Assembly: GCF_023700745.1 (NCBI RefSeq)
Contig: NZ_JAMPYG010000001.1
Span: 310,001-374,000, forward strand
Source of the DNA: Rhodoferax sp.
GTDB lineage: Bacteria; Pseudomonadota; Gammaproteobacteria; Burkholderiales; Burkholderiaceae_C
Length of the DNA stretch: 64,000 nucleotides
Direction of reading: 5' to 3'
Both the position numbers and the translations under genes were made by a program. Positions within the stretch are counted from its first letter, which is position 1. Every line of letters begins with the position of its first letter. Below the pieces are notes generated by a model that ran no database searches, had not been told where the DNA came from, and was given only the letters and a program-made list of their open reading frames with translations. This document shows, piece after piece, positions 18,166-27,556 of this stretch.

Positions 18166-19489
18166 ACACGGCTTGAGCCTGTTCTGGCGAACTTTTGTAC
18201 TGCTGGTGCTGCTGCTGCTGGGTAGCGTGTTCGCCTGGACCAGAACCCTGAACGAACTCGAATCGGAACCGCGTGCCATCCAGACCGCGCGGCAAATTGC
18301 TTCACTGGTCAACCTGAGCCGTGCCGCGGTGATGCACACCGACAGCATTACCCAGGTGTCGTTGTTCAAAACGATGAAAGACCAGGAGCATGTGGTGATC
18401 ATGCCGCGCGAGCCCAATGACCAAGTTCAGGCGCTGAAAAATGATGAGCTGAACGGCTACATCGAAACAGAACTGAAGTTGCGGCTGGGTCCGAACACGC
18501 CGGTGGCGGAACGCGTCAACGGGGTGGACGGTTTGTGGATTGGTTTTGACATCAACAAGGACCATTTCTGGCTGCAAACGGATCTGTCCCGCTTTGACAA
18601 ACCCGAAGCCAAGACCTGGCTGGTCTGGCTGACCACTGCGGCCGTACTGTCGCTGCTGGGCGCGGCCTGGATTGCCGGGCTGATCAACCGCCCGCTGAAA
18701 GACCTGTCGTTTGCCGCCAAACGGGTGCGCGATGGTGATTTTGAAGCCAGCCAGCTCGATGAGTCTGTGAGCACCAGCGAGATCCGGGCGGTCAATATCG
18801 GCTTTAACAGCATGACCCAGAAACTGGCCAAGATCGAAGAAGAACGCGCCGTGATGCTGGCCGGCATTTCGCACGACCTGCGCACACCACTGGCGCGCCT
18901 GCGGCTGGAAACCGAGCTCAGCGTGAATGATGGCACGGCCCGCGAGAACATGGTCAATGACATTGCACAGCTCGATGCCATCATCAACAAGTTTCTGGAT
19001 TACGCCCGGCCAAGCCAGATCAAATTCAGCCCGGTGGCACTGAACCCGCTGATGGAGCAGTGCCTGAGCAACCTGCGCAGCCGCCCTGAGCTTGAGCTCA
19101 ATGTGGCGCTGGAACCCAATCTGATGGTGCAGGCCGACGCGGTGGAGCTGCAGCGCGTGATCACCAACTTGATAGAAAACGCGGCGCGCTACGGCAAATC
19201 GGTGGATACCGGGATGGCGCAGGTGGAGGTGTCAGCCCGCAGGATGGACAGCACGGTGCTGCTGCGCATTCGCGATCATGGCCTGGGCGTGCCCGCTGAC
19301 CAGCTCAAGCAATTGACGACACCATTTTTTCGGGGCGAGGCGGCACGTACTGCCGCCAACGGCACCGGACTGGGGCTGTCGATTGTGCAAAAAATCGTCT
19401 CGCACATGGGCGGCACGCTGGAACTCAGCAATGCCAGCAGCGGCGGCCTGTGCGTCAACATTCGCCTGCAGCGCGCTGACGCAGGTTAA
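18155..19489 (+). CDS. EnvZ/RisS-like sensor histidine kinase
   Basis: Inner-membrane sensor partner of the preceding regulator. The 444-residue protein has TM1 (about 8-25, FWRTFVLLVLLLLGSVFAWT), a periplasmic region of about 125 residues, TM2 (about 155-175) and a HAMP domain. The H-box follows with H240 in ISHDLRTPLARLRLE, then an ATPase domain with NLIENAARYG and GTGLGLSIV. The start at 18155 overlaps the regulator stop and opens directly into TM1. A longer in-frame extension upstream only reads through the regulator gene. Confidence 0.9.
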   Translation: MATRHGLSLFWRTFVLLVLLLLGSVFAWTRTLNELESEPRAIQTARQIASLVNLSRAAVMHTDSITQVSLFKTMKDQEHVVIMPREPNDQVQALKNDELNGYIETELKLRLGPNTPVAERVNGVDGLWIGFDINKDHFWLQTDLSRFDKPEAKTWLVWLTTAAVLSLLGAAWIAGLINRPLKDLSFAAKRVRDGDFEASQLDESVSTSEIRAVNIGFNSMTQKLAKIEEERAVMLAGISHDLRTPLARLRLETELSVNDGTARENMVNDIAQLDAIINKFLDYARPSQIKFSPVALNPLMEQCLSNLRSRPELELNVALEPNLMVQADAVELQRVITNLIENAARYGKSVDTGMAQVEVSARRMDSTVLLRIRDHGLGVPADQLKQLTTPFFRGEAARTAANGTGLGLSIVQKIVSHMGGTLELSNASSGGLCVNIRLQRADAG

Positions 19490-19495
19490 TAGCCA

Positions 19496-19528
19496 GCCTT
19501 CGGCCCGAGGCGGGCCTCCCACAAAGGC
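19496..19528 (-). repeat. REP-like palindrome (type B, shortened loop)
   Basis: Type B unit with stem GGCCCG/CGGGCC but one C fewer in the loop. A truncated head follows to about 19540. It lies between the convergent kinase and ygiQ genes. Confidence 0.78.
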
Positions 19529-19543
19529 AGGCCTCCCTCAAAG

Positions 19544-21835
19544 TCAGCGATTGCCTTTGTCGCGCGGCGGCAGGCCGGTGTGCTGGGTCAGCAGCTGGCC
19601 TGGCTTGGGCGTTTTGCTTGCCACGGTGGTGGAGTTTTTGCGTCGGGCGCTGGTGTAGCTGCCGTCGGTCATGGGCTGGAACGTGGGAATCAGATGGTGC
19701 TTGCCGTTGCCGATCAGGTCGGCGCGGCCCATGGCCTTGAGCGCGTCGCGCAGCAAGGGCCAGTTGTTGGGGTCGTGGTAGCGCAAAAAGGCCTTGTGCA
19801 GGCGGCGGCGTTTTTCACCGCGCACCACGTCAACGCGCTCGCCCCGGTCATCGCGGTGAATGCCCTTGAGCGGGTTCAGGTCGGTGTGGTACATGGCGGT
19901 GGCGGTGGCCATGGGGCTGGGGTAGAAGGTTTGCACCTGGTCGGCGCGGAAGCCGTTTTTCTTGAGCCAGACCGCCAGGTTCATCATGTCTTCGTCGCTG
20001 GTGCCGGGGTGGGCGGCGATGAAGTACGGGATCAAAAACTGCTTTTTGCCGGCCTCCAGCGTGAACTTGTCAAACAGGGTCTTGAACTTTTCGTAGGTGC
20101 CGATGCCAGGCTTCATCATCTTGGACAAGGGCCCTTGTTCGGTGTGCTCGGGCGCAATCTTGAGGTAGCCGCCCACGTGGTGCTGCACCAGTTCCTTGAC
20201 GTATTCGGGGCTTTGCACCGCCAGGTCGTAACGCACGCCGGAGCCGATCAAAATCTTCTTAACGCCTTTGAGGGCGCGGCCGCGGCGGTAGATGTTGACG
20301 AGCGGCTGGTGGTCGGTGCCCAGGTTTTGGCAGATGCCCGGAAAGACGCAACTGGGCTTGCGGCAGGCGGCTTCGATCTCGGGGCTTGTGCAGCCCAGCC
20401 GGTACATGTTGGCGGTGGGGCCACCAAGGTCGGAGATGGTGCCGGTGAAGCCCTTGACCTTGTCGCGGACGTCCTCGATTTCCTTGATGATCGATTCTTC
20501 GGAGCGGCTCTGGATGATGCGGCCCTCGTGCTCGGTGATCGAGCAAAAGGTGCAGCCGCCAAAGCAGCCGCGCATGATGTTGATGGAAAAGCGGATCATT
20601 TCCCAGGCCGGGATTTTGGTGGCGTGGTCATGGCTGCCGTTCTCATCCGCGTAACTGGGGTGCGGGCTGCGCGCGTAAGGCAGGCCAAAGACGAAGTCCA
20701 TCTCGGCGGTGGTGAGCGGAATGGGCGGCGGGTTCAGCCAGACGTCTCGTGCGGTAGCGCCCTCGCCGTGCGCCTGCACCAGGGCGCGAGCGTTGCCGGG
20801 GTTGGTTTCCAGGTGCAGCACGCGGTTGGCGTGGGCGTACAGCACGGCGTCGGACCGGACCTGCTCGTAGCTCGGCAGGCGGATGACGGTGCGCTCGCGC
20901 GGCGGCAGGGTGTGTTTGCCGTTGCGCTGGGGCAGCGCCGGGTTGGGCATGAAGCTGAGGGGCTTGACGCCTTCTTCGACGGGGGTCGCATTTTCCTTGG
21001 CGCAGCTGCTGCCCTGCCCGGCTGCCTGTTCGCTGGTGGTCTGGTAGGGGTTGATGTGGGATTCGACCGGGCCTGGCACATCGACTTCGGTGGAATCGAG
21101 TTCGAACCAGCCCAGGCGGGTGTCGTCGTCGGTGCGGCGCACAAAGGCGGTGCCGCGCACATCGGTGATCTGTTCCACTGGCTCGCGCCGGCTCAGGCGG
21201 TGGGCAATTTCTACCAGCGCGCGCTCGGCGTTGCCGTACAGCAGCAGGTCGCATTTGGCGTCCACCACGATGCTGCGACGCACCTTGTCACTCCAGTAGT
21301 CGTAGTGCGCGATGCGGCGCAGGCTGCCTTCGATGCCGCCCAGAATGATGGGCACGTCCTTGAACGCTTCGCGGCAGCGCTGGCTATAAACAATGGCCGC
21401 GCGGTCGGGCCGCTTGCCGCCGATGTCGCCGGGGGTGTAGGCGTCGTCGGTGCGGATCTTGCGGTCGGCGGTGTAGCGGTTGATCATGCTGTCCATGTTG
21501 CCCGCCGTGACGCCCCAGAACAGGTTGGGTTTGCCCAGCGCCTTGAAGGGTTCGGCGCTTTGCCAGTCGGGTTGGGCGATGATGCCGACGCGAAAGCCCT
21601 GCGCCTCCAGCATGCGGCCAATCACCGCCATGCCGAAGCTCGGGTGATCGACATAAGCGTCACCCGTGACCAGCACCACGTCGCAGCTGTCCCAGCCCAG
21701 TTGCTCCATCTCGGCGCGGCTCATCGGCAAAAACGGCGCCGTGCCGAAACGGGCCGCCCAGAACTTGCGGTAGCTCGACAGCGGCTTGGCGGCGCGCGGG
21801 AAAAAGGAGACGTCAACAGGGGCGTTCATGGGCAC
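19544..21835 (-). CDS. YgiQ family radical SAM protein
   Basis: A 763-residue radical SAM enzyme of the YgiQ family, conserved but of unknown reaction. The N-terminal domain is followed by the radical SAM core with CFGGCTFC (C424, C428, C431), the SAM cluster signature, and the family C-terminal domain. The predicted role in tRNA or cofactor modification is unproven. The gene stands alone, divergent from the thiamine locus. Confidence 0.9.
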   Translation of the reverse strand: MPMNAPVDVSFFPRAAKPLSSYRKFWAARFGTAPFLPMSRAEMEQLGWDSCDVVLVTGDAYVDHPSFGMAVIGRMLEAQGFRVGIIAQPDWQSAEPFKALGKPNLFWGVTAGNMDSMINRYTADRKIRTDDAYTPGDIGGKRPDRAAIVYSQRCREAFKDVPIILGGIEGSLRRIAHYDYWSDKVRRSIVVDAKCDLLLYGNAERALVEIAHRLSRREPVEQITDVRGTAFVRRTDDDTRLGWFELDSTEVDVPGPVESHINPYQTTSEQAAGQGSSCAKENATPVEEGVKPLSFMPNPALPQRNGKHTLPPRERTVIRLPSYEQVRSDAVLYAHANRVLHLETNPGNARALVQAHGEGATARDVWLNPPPIPLTTAEMDFVFGLPYARSPHPSYADENGSHDHATKIPAWEMIRFSINIMRGCFGGCTFCSITEHEGRIIQSRSEESIIKEIEDVRDKVKGFTGTISDLGGPTANMYRLGCTSPEIEAACRKPSCVFPGICQNLGTDHQPLVNIYRRGRALKGVKKILIGSGVRYDLAVQSPEYVKELVQHHVGGYLKIAPEHTEQGPLSKMMKPGIGTYEKFKTLFDKFTLEAGKKQFLIPYFIAAHPGTSDEDMMNLAVWLKKNGFRADQVQTFYPSPMATATAMYHTDLNPLKGIHRDDRGERVDVVRGEKRRRLHKAFLRYHDPNNWPLLRDALKAMGRADLIGNGKHHLIPTFQPMTDGSYTSARRKNSTTVASKTPKPGQLLTQHTGLPPRDKGNR

Positions 21836-21959
21836 TCAGGATCAGGGGAAGGCGCCGAGTGTAAGGTTTAGGCGCTTTAAACGTTGCCATCAAGGTCATT
21901 GCCAACATGACTTGTGCCCGCGTGGCGATAGAATCCGGCCTGCGTTTCACGACGCATTC

Positions 21960-22052
21960 GCTAGGGGTGTTGTGCTGTCAGCGGGGCTGGCAGGACGACT
22001 GAGAAAGTCCCTTTGAACCTGATTGAGGTAATCCTCGCGCAGGGAAGCAGGT
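21960..22052 (+). promoter_or_regulatory. TPP riboswitch (THI box) upstream of cytX
   Basis: Conserved thiamine pyrophosphate aptamer elements are in order: GGGGTG (P2 strand) near 21965, CTGAGA near 21999, CCCTTTGAACCTGATT (22009-22024), and the closing GCAGGGAAGC near 22038. About 88 nt separate it from the cytX ATG at 22140. It probably controls the whole cytX-thiO-thiS-thiG-thiE operon. The remaining 304-bp gap before 22140 holds no other gene. Confidence 0.93.
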
Positions 22053-22139
22053 TAAAAACCGGTGCTCGCAGCCTTCTCTGGCGAGATTCAAAACCCGGTC
22101 GATACCGCCGACCTGCCAACTTTTGCATGGAGCAAACGG

Positions 22140-23459
22140 ATGGCAACTACAGCTACTTCTGATTCCAGCCAGACCGCCGCGCCGAACACGGCACTGTCAG
22201 CCGTGCCCGCGTCCGAGCGGGTTTTCAACTGGCACAACCACGCCTCACTGTGGTTCAGCCTGGGCGTGGGTCTGCTGGTGATGCAGGTGGGCGCCTACCT
22301 GGTGCCGGCCGTGGGCAGCCGCGATGCGGCCATTGCGATTGTGCTGGGCTCGCTGGTTGGCGCCGGCCTGCTGGCCTGGACCGCGCGGCTGGGCTGCCAG
22401 ACCGGCTTGTCGAGCGCGGCGCTGATGCATGCCACCTATGGCAGCGCTTTTGCCAGGTTGCCGGTGCTGCTGAACATGGCGCAACTGATTGGCTGGACCA
22501 CCTTTGAGCTGGTCATCATGCGCGACGGCACGGCGGCCATTGGCCAGCAATCGTTTGGCCTGGGGCTTGACGGCACCTGGGGCCGGGTGCTGACCACGCT
22601 GCTGTGGGGCGGCGTGCTGGTGTGGTTGCTGTCGCGCCCGATGACGCAACTGGTGCGCAAGATTGTCAGCCGGGTGGCGCTGCCGCTGGTGATTGCCTCG
22701 CTGCTGTGGCTGACCTGGCAGTTTGGTGGCCAGGTGCAGGCGCTGGGGCTGGCCGCGTTCTGGGCGCGCCCGGGCGACGGCAGCATGGGAATGCTGTCGG
22801 CCATGGACCTGGTGATGGCGATGCCGGTGTCGTGGCTGCCGCTGGTGGCCGACTATGCGCGTTATGGCACCTCCGGCAAAAGCGCCTTGCGCGGCACCTG
22901 GCTCGGCTATGCGCTGGCCAATATCTGGTGTTACGGCCTGGGCGTGATGGTGGTCACGGTGGCCGCCCCGGGCACCGACCTGGTCAGTGCGCTGCTGTTG
23001 GCGCAGGGCGGCCTGCTGGCCCTGACGCTGATTCTGGTGGACGAGGTGGACAACGCTTATGGTGACGTGTACTCGGGCGCGGTGTCGGGCCACAGCATCA
23101 AGCCGGGCTGGAGCGTGCGCCAGTGGGGCCTGGGCCTGGCGGTGTTGTGCACCGGTCTGGCGCTGGTGTTGCCGATGCACAGTCTGGAGCCGTTTTTGCT
23201 GATGCTGAGTTCGGTGTTTGTGCCGCTGTACGGTGTGATTCTGGGCCGACTGGCGCTGTCGGGTGGGGCCGTGGTCAGCCACGGCAAAGCGGTTGACTGG
23301 TCAGCGGCGCTGCTGTGGCTGGGCGGCATTGGCTGCTACCACGCGCTGGCGCAATGGGCGCCGCAGTGGGGGGCGGCGCTGCCCACGCTGGCCGCCACTT
23401 TTGTGCTGGCCTGGCTCACGCGCCCCGGCGTTGTCCGTGTGCAGGAGGTGCGCGCATGA
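22140..23459 (+). CDS. cytX: CytX-like hydroxymethylpyrimidine transporter (cytosine permease family)
   Basis: Nucleobase-cation-symport type permease under TPP control, predicted to import the thiamine precursor hydroxymethylpyrimidine. It has 439 residues and about 12 hydrophobic segments, with the cytosine-permease-like NWHNHASLWFSLGVGLLV start. The ATG at 22140 has GGAG at 22129; an earlier in-frame ATG (22062) lies inside the leader. Its TGA overlaps the thiO ATG by 4 bp. HMP specificity is inferred from the riboswitch and neighbours. Confidence 0.87.
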   Translation: MATTATSDSSQTAAPNTALSAVPASERVFNWHNHASLWFSLGVGLLVMQVGAYLVPAVGSRDAAIAIVLGSLVGAGLLAWTARLGCQTGLSSAALMHATYGSAFARLPVLLNMAQLIGWTTFELVIMRDGTAAIGQQSFGLGLDGTWGRVLTTLLWGGVLVWLLSRPMTQLVRKIVSRVALPLVIASLLWLTWQFGGQVQALGLAAFWARPGDGSMGMLSAMDLVMAMPVSWLPLVADYARYGTSGKSALRGTWLGYALANIWCYGLGVMVVTVAAPGTDLVSALLLAQGGLLALTLILVDEVDNAYGDVYSGAVSGHSIKPGWSVRQWGLGLAVLCTGLALVLPMHSLEPFLLMLSSVFVPLYGVILGRLALSGGAVVSHGKAVDWSAALLWLGGIGCYHALAQWAPQWGAALPTLAATFVLAWLTRPGVVRVQEVRA

Positions 23460-24691
23460 ACATCGTCATTTTGGGCGCCGGCCTGATGGGGCGGCTGCTG
23501 GCGTGTTCGCTGGCGCGCGCCGGGCACACCGTCACCGTCCATGAAGCCGCCGAGGCCACGGACCGTCGCGCCGCCGCCTTTGCCGCTGCGGCCATGCTGG
23601 CACCGCTGGCCGAGTCGGCGGTGGCTGAAGACCCAGTGGTGCGCATGGGGCAGTATGGCCTGACACGCTGGCCCGAGCTGATTGCGGCCCTCGACACGCC
23701 GGTTTTTTTTCAGCAACAAGGCACCCTGGTGGTATGGCACCGCCAGGACACGGCTGATGCACAGCGCTTTGCACACCTGCTGAGCGCCACCGGCCAACGA
23801 CAGCCTGACCTGCCCGCGCCAAAAACGCTGGATGCGGCTGGCCTGGACCAACTGGAACCCGGCATGGGCGCGCGTTTTGCACAGGGCCTGTACCTGCCCG
23901 GCGAAGGCCAGCTGGACAACCACCAGCTGATGGATGCCCTGCTGGCGCAATTGCAGCGTCTGCAGGTCACCCTGCACTGGGGCAGCCCGCGCAGCCCGGA
24001 CGACTTTGCACCGGGTCAGGCCGGCCAGCCTGACTGGCTGCTGGACTGTCGTGGCCTGGGCGCAAAACCCCAATGGCCAGGCGTGCGCGGTGTGCGCGGC
24101 GAGATCATTACCCTGCACGCCCCGAACGTGACGCTGTCGCGCCCGACCCGGCTGATTCACCCGCGTTATCCGATCTACATCGCGCCCAAACAGGACGGCT
24201 ATTTTCTGGTGGGTGCCACCGAAATCGAGTCTGAAGACCGCTCGCCGATGAGTGTGCGCTCGGCGCTGGAGTTACTCAGTGCTGCCTACACCGTGGACAG
24301 CGGCTTTGGCGAGGCACGCATCCTGGACCTGGTGGCCCAATGCCGCCCCACCCTGCCCGACAACCTGCCGGCGGTGCGCCGCCTGGGCGCGCGCTGCCTG
24401 CAAGTCAACGGCCTGTACCGCCACGGCTACCTGATCGCCCCGGCCATGCTGGATGTGGTCTTGCAATTGATAGATAAGGGACATTCGGCACTGGCCGCTG
24501 AGTTTGACCTGGCCGTGATGGCGGCTGACCCTGTGGGAGCGGCGCCCTCGCCGCGAATGAATTCCAACAGCCTTCGGCCCGAGGCGGGCCTCCTACAAAA
24601 TCCAGACATCCCTCTGACCCCGGCTGGTGACCCTGTGGGAGCGGCGCCCTCGCCGCGAATGAATTCCGGCTTCCGGGAGCCTGCAAGATGA
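23456..24691 (+). CDS. thiO: Glycine oxidase-type FAD enzyme ThiO, C-terminus extended by REP sequence
   Basis: FAD-dependent amine oxidase that makes dehydroglycine for thiazole formation in organisms lacking ThiH. It has 411 residues, with the FAD motif GAGLMGRLLACSLA at 7-20 and HGYLIAPAM near the C-terminus. The last roughly 50 codons translate three REP-like palindromes, and the peptide DPVGAAPSPRMNS occurs twice. These residues are not part of the family fold. The stop still overlaps the thiS ATG by 4 bp (24688-24691), so coupling was preserved. Whether the extra tail is tolerated or removed is unknown. Confidence 0.87.
   Translation: MNIVILGAGLMGRLLACSLARAGHTVTVHEAAEATDRRAAAFAAAAMLAPLAESAVAEDPVVRMGQYGLTRWPELIAALDTPVFFQQQGTLVVWHRQDTADAQRFAHLLSATGQRQPDLPAPKTLDAAGLDQLEPGMGARFAQGLYLPGEGQLDNHQLMDALLAQLQRLQVTLHWGSPRSPDDFAPGQAGQPDWLLDCRGLGAKPQWPGVRGVRGEIITLHAPNVTLSRPTRLIHPRYPIYIAPKQDGYFLVGATEIESEDRSPMSVRSALELLSAAYTVDSGFGEARILDLVAQCRPTLPDNLPAVRRLGARCLQVNGLYRHGYLIAPAMLDVVLQLIDKGHSALAAEFDLAVMAADPVGAAPSPRMNSNSLRPEAGLLQNPDIPLTPAGDPVGAAPSPRMNSGFREPAR
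24526..24667. repeat. REP-like units inside the thiO 3' end, with 40-bp in-frame direct repeat
   Basis: Two type A forward units (24531-24559 and 24631-24660) and one type B reverse unit (24570-24598) lie in the reading frame of thiO. The segments 24526-24565 and 24628-24667 are identical over 40 bp. The 102-bp period is a multiple of three. Confidence 0.88.
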
Positions 24692-24897
24692 CGACACGCA
24701 TCAAGGTGCTGATCAACGGCCAGGCCCTTGAGTTGCCAGCCCCCGCCACGCTGGCCGATGCCGTGGCGCAGCTGGAGCTGAAGCCGCCTTTCGCCGCCGC
24801 CATCAACCTGCAATTCATCCCCAATACCCAATACCACCACACCCCATTGAACGACGCCGATCAGATCGACCTGATTGCGCCGGTGACCGGGGGCTGA
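24688..24897 (+). CDS. thiS: Sulfur carrier protein ThiS
   Basis: Ubiquitin-like sulfur carrier of 69 residues that ends in the required Gly-Gly (IAPVTGG) for adenylation and thiocarboxylation. It donates sulfur to ThiG in thiazole synthesis. The beta-grasp pattern (INGQALELPAPATLADAVAQL) is recognisable. It overlaps the thiO stop by 4 bp and is followed 12 bp later by the thiG ATG. Confidence 0.95.
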   Translation: MTTRIKVLINGQALELPAPATLADAVAQLELKPPFAAAINLQFIPNTQYHHTPLNDADQIDLIAPVTGG

Positions 24898-24909
24898 GGA
24901 TTGACCACC

Positions 24910-25725
24910 ATGAACATGTTCCCGGACACCACCACTGCCGACACCCTGGTGCTTTACGGCCAGGCCTTTGCCAGCCGCCTGCTGCTGGGCACCTCGCGCT
25001 ACCCGTCGCCCGGCGTGCTGCAGGCGGCCGTCAGGCTGGCGCAGCCGGCCATGCTGACCGCGTCCCTGCGCCGGCAAAATCTGCAGGCCGCCGAGACTGC
25101 GCCGAACACCTTCTGGGCCATGCTGGCCGAGCTGAAGGTGCCGGTGCTGCCCAACACCGCGGGTTGCCACAGCGTGCAGGAAGTCATTACCACGGCGCAG
25201 ATGGCGCGCGAGGTGTTTGGCACGCCCTGGCTCAAGCTGGAACTGATTGGCGACGACTACACGCTGCAGCCCGACACCCTGAACCTGGTCGACGCCGCCA
25301 GCCGGCTGATCAAGGATGGTTTTCAGGTGCTGCCCTATTGCACCGAAGACCTGGTGCTGTGCCAGCGTCTGGTCGATGTGGGCTGCCAGGCCATCATGCC
25401 GTGGGCCGCGCCGATCGGCACCGGCAAGGGCCCGCTCAACCCTTACGCGCTGCGCACCCTGCGCGAACGCCTGGACGTGCCCATGCTGGTGGACGCCGGC
25501 TTGGGTTTGCCCTCGCACGCTGCCCAAGTGATGGAGTGGGGCTTTGACGGCGTGCTGCTCAACACCGCCGTGGCGCTGGCGCAAGACCCGGTGCGCATGG
25601 CCGGCGCCTTTGCCAGCGCCACCCAGGCGGGTCGCGCTGCGTTTTTGTCGGGGGTCATGCCCGAGCACGACAGCGCACAACCCAGCACGCCGGTGCTGGG
25701 CACGCCGTTCTGGCACCAGGCCTGA
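24910..25725 (+). CDS. thiG: Thiazole synthase ThiG
   Basis: Forms the thiazole phosphate ring from DXP, dehydroglycine and ThiS thiocarboxylate. About 271 residues fold as a TIM barrel; LGTSRYPSP, NTAGC, LKLELIGD (Schiff-base lysine region) and GFDGVLLNTAVA are typical. The ATG at 24910 was chosen over a TTG at 24901, which would sit directly on the GAGGA ribosome binding site (24896-24900). Adjacent to thiS and thiO, it needs no ThiH. Confidence 0.95.
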   Translation: MNMFPDTTTADTLVLYGQAFASRLLLGTSRYPSPGVLQAAVRLAQPAMLTASLRRQNLQAAETAPNTFWAMLAELKVPVLPNTAGCHSVQEVITTAQMAREVFGTPWLKLELIGDDYTLQPDTLNLVDAASRLIKDGFQVLPYCTEDLVLCQRLVDVGCQAIMPWAAPIGTGKGPLNPYALRTLRERLDVPMLVDAGLGLPSHAAQVMEWGFDGVLLNTAVALAQDPVRMAGAFASATQAGRAAFLSGVMPEHDSAQPSTPVLGTPFWHQA

Positions 25726-25760
25726 ACGCCGGACCAGGCACCACCCACACCACGTTTCAG

Positions 25761-26720
25761 ATGAACGCTTTCAACGAACTTGACACCCTGGCCCATGAGA
25801 TCGTGCGCCAGCACGGCCCGTTGGCACTGCAAGCCGATGCACTGGAGCGGCTGCCGACCTACCTGGCAGCACTGCCCACCACCGTGACCGGACTGGTCCC
25901 GCAAGCGGTCTATGCCGCTTGTCGCGCACTCGATTTCATCGATGCCGATGCCCGCTGTTTGACCGCTGCCTGGCAACGCCAGACCAGGCGTACCGGCCAA
26001 TTCGATCCCGGCGCCTGGCCCACCGACCCGCAAGATTTTGATTTGAATGTCAAGGTCCATGAATCAAACGCCATCGCGGCGAGGGCGCCGCTCCCACAAG
26101 CAAGCTTTGCCCCCTGCCCGCATCGGTTGGGGCTTTACGCGGTGTTGCCCGATGCGGCCTGGGTCGGACGCATGGCGCGGGCCGGGGTGCCGACGGTACA
26201 GTTGCGCTTCAAGTCGGACGACCAAGGCGCCATCATGCGTGAGGTACACGCCGCTGTGCAGGCGGTGCAAGGCACGGGCGCGCTGCTGTTCATCAACGAC
26301 CACTGGCAGGCGGCCATCGCGGCCGGCGCCTATGGCGTGCATTTGGGGCAGGAAGACCTTGAGGCGCTGGGCGGTGCTGACCTGAACGCCATTCGCGCGG
26401 CGGGTCTGCGCCTGGGACTGAGCAGCCACGGTTATGCCGAGATGCTGCGCGCGGCAAGCGTGCGGCCCAGCTACATCGCCATGGGGGCTGTATATGCCAC
26501 CACGCTCAAGCGCATGGCGACACCGCCGCAAGGGCTGGCGCGTCTCACCATGTATGCCGCATTGCTGCGTGACACACCGACGGTCGCAATTGGCGGTATT
26601 GACGCCGCGCGGCTGCCCGAGGTGCTGGCCTGCGGCGTGGGTTCCGTGGCGGTGGTGCGGGCGCTGGTAGCCGCCGATCAGCCCGAGGCACAGGTGGCCG
26701 CGTTGCAGGCCATGTTTTAA
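25761..26720 (+). CDS. thiE: Thiamine phosphate synthase-like protein with N-terminal extension and REP-encoded linker
   Basis: Probable thiamine phosphate synthase. The C-terminal half (about residues 125-319) is ThiE-like: VQLRFK, FINDHW, GVHLGQED, the GAVYATTLKRMATPPQGL loop and IGGID. Around 100 N-terminal residues have no clear ThiE match. Codons at 26068-26101 translate a reverse type A REP unit (peptide AIAARAPLPQ). It is the last gene of the cytX-thiO-thiS-thiG operon. A second, shorter and more canonical ThiE lies at 27553-28200, so the two are probably paralogs. Confidence 0.82.
   Translation: MNAFNELDTLAHEIVRQHGPLALQADALERLPTYLAALPTTVTGLVPQAVYAACRALDFIDADARCLTAAWQRQTRRTGQFDPGAWPTDPQDFDLNVKVHESNAIAARAPLPQASFAPCPHRLGLYAVLPDAAWVGRMARAGVPTVQLRFKSDDQGAIMREVHAAVQAVQGTGALLFINDHWQAAIAAGAYGVHLGQEDLEALGGADLNAIRAAGLRLGLSSHGYAEMLRAASVRPSYIAMGAVYATTLKRMATPPQGLARLTMYAALLRDTPTVAIGGIDAARLPEVLACGVGSVAVVRALVAADQPEAQVAALQAMF
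26072..26100 (-). repeat. REP-like palindrome (type A, reverse) inside the thiE-like gene
   Basis: A complete type A unit (CCCT loop, GCGGCG/CGCCGC stem) is read in frame and encodes part of the linker between the N-terminal extension and the ThiE domain. It adds no stop codon. Confidence 0.85.
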
Positions 26721-27556
26721 AGGTCGCGCAGTTGCATGGGCAGCGGTGCAAAACCGTGGTTGAGCGGGCCCTCGCCCTGACCGGTTTTGACCGAGGCCCC
26801 GGCCTGCAGCGCGTGGCGCACAAATTCGCGGGCCTGTTGCACGGCTTGCGTGAGCGTGGCACCCAGCGCCAGATGCGCCGCAATGGCGCTTGACAGCGTG
26901 CAGCCGGTGCCGTGGGTGTTGCCGGTGTCGATGCGCGAGGCTTCCATCCAGAGCGGATCGCCTGACGCTTGCAGCAGCAGGTCGGTGACCACGTCCCCCG
27001 CCAGATGCCCGCCCTTGAGCAGCACGGCGCGGGCGCCGCGCGCCAGCAGTTCAGCCGCCGCCTGTGCCATGTCGTGCACACTGGTCAGCGGTCGCCCGAC
27101 CAGCAGCGCGGCTTCGTCGAGGTTGGGCGTGATCAGCGCAGCGCGCGGGAACAACTCGGCCACCAGCACGGCGATGGCCGGGTCGTCGATCAGCTTGGCG
27201 CCGCTGGTGGCGACCATCACCGGGTCGAACACCACGCGGCTGAGCTGGTGGCGGTCGATGGCCTGCGCCACGGTGCGCACGATTTCGGGGGAATGCAGCA
27301 TGCCGACCTTGACGGCGTCGGCACCGATGTCTTCGAGCACCGCGTCGATCTGGGCGCGCAGCATGTCGGGCGGCACGGCATGGATGGCGCGCACGCCGCA
27401 GGTGTTTTGGGCGGTCAGCGCGGTGATGGCCGTCATGCCGAAGCAGCCCAGCGCGGCAAAGGTTTTGAGGTCGGCCTGGATGCCGGCGCCGCCACCGCTG
27501 TCCGAGCCGGCGATCGACAGGACGCGGGGGTACTGGTGAATGCATTCCGTGTTCAT
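26717..27556 (-). CDS. thiD: Hydroxymethylpyrimidine/phosphomethylpyrimidine kinase ThiD
   Basis: Phosphorylates HMP twice to HMP-PP for thiamine phosphate synthesis. It has 279 residues of the ribokinase fold, with SIAGSDSGGGAGIQADLKT at 14-32 and the anion-hole DTGNTHGTGCTLSSA near the C-terminus. The start at 27556 is where the thiE TGA ends (4-bp overlap). An open frame continuing further upstream only runs through the shadow of thiE. It is the last gene of the riboswitch-controlled thiM-thiE-thiD operon. Its stop at 26717 overlaps the end of the thiE-like gene, which runs the other way. Confidence 0.94.
   Translation of the reverse strand: MNTECIHQYPRVLSIAGSDSGGGAGIQADLKTFAALGCFGMTAITALTAQNTCGVRAIHAVPPDMLRAQIDAVLEDIGADAVKVGMLHSPEIVRTVAQAIDRHQLSRVVFDPVMVATSGAKLIDDPAIAVLVAELFPRAALITPNLDEAALLVGRPLTSVHDMAQAAAELLARGARAVLLKGGHLAGDVVTDLLLQASGDPLWMEASRIDTGNTHGTGCTLSSAIAAHLALGATLTQAVQQAREFVRHALQAGASVKTGQGEGPLNHGFAPLPMQLRDL

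Noticed and set aside
19580-21871. A plus-strand open frame as long as ygiQ (763 codons) and other long antisense frames (e.g. 6088-7674, 36240-37856, 38145-39596, 41752-43164)
   Set aside because: They lie opposite well-recognised genes, have no family motifs and show the low-complexity composition of high-GC shadow frames.
24901-24909. TTG at 24901 as the thiG start
   Set aside because: It would lie directly next to the GAGGA ribosome binding site; the ATG at 24910 has the right spacing.
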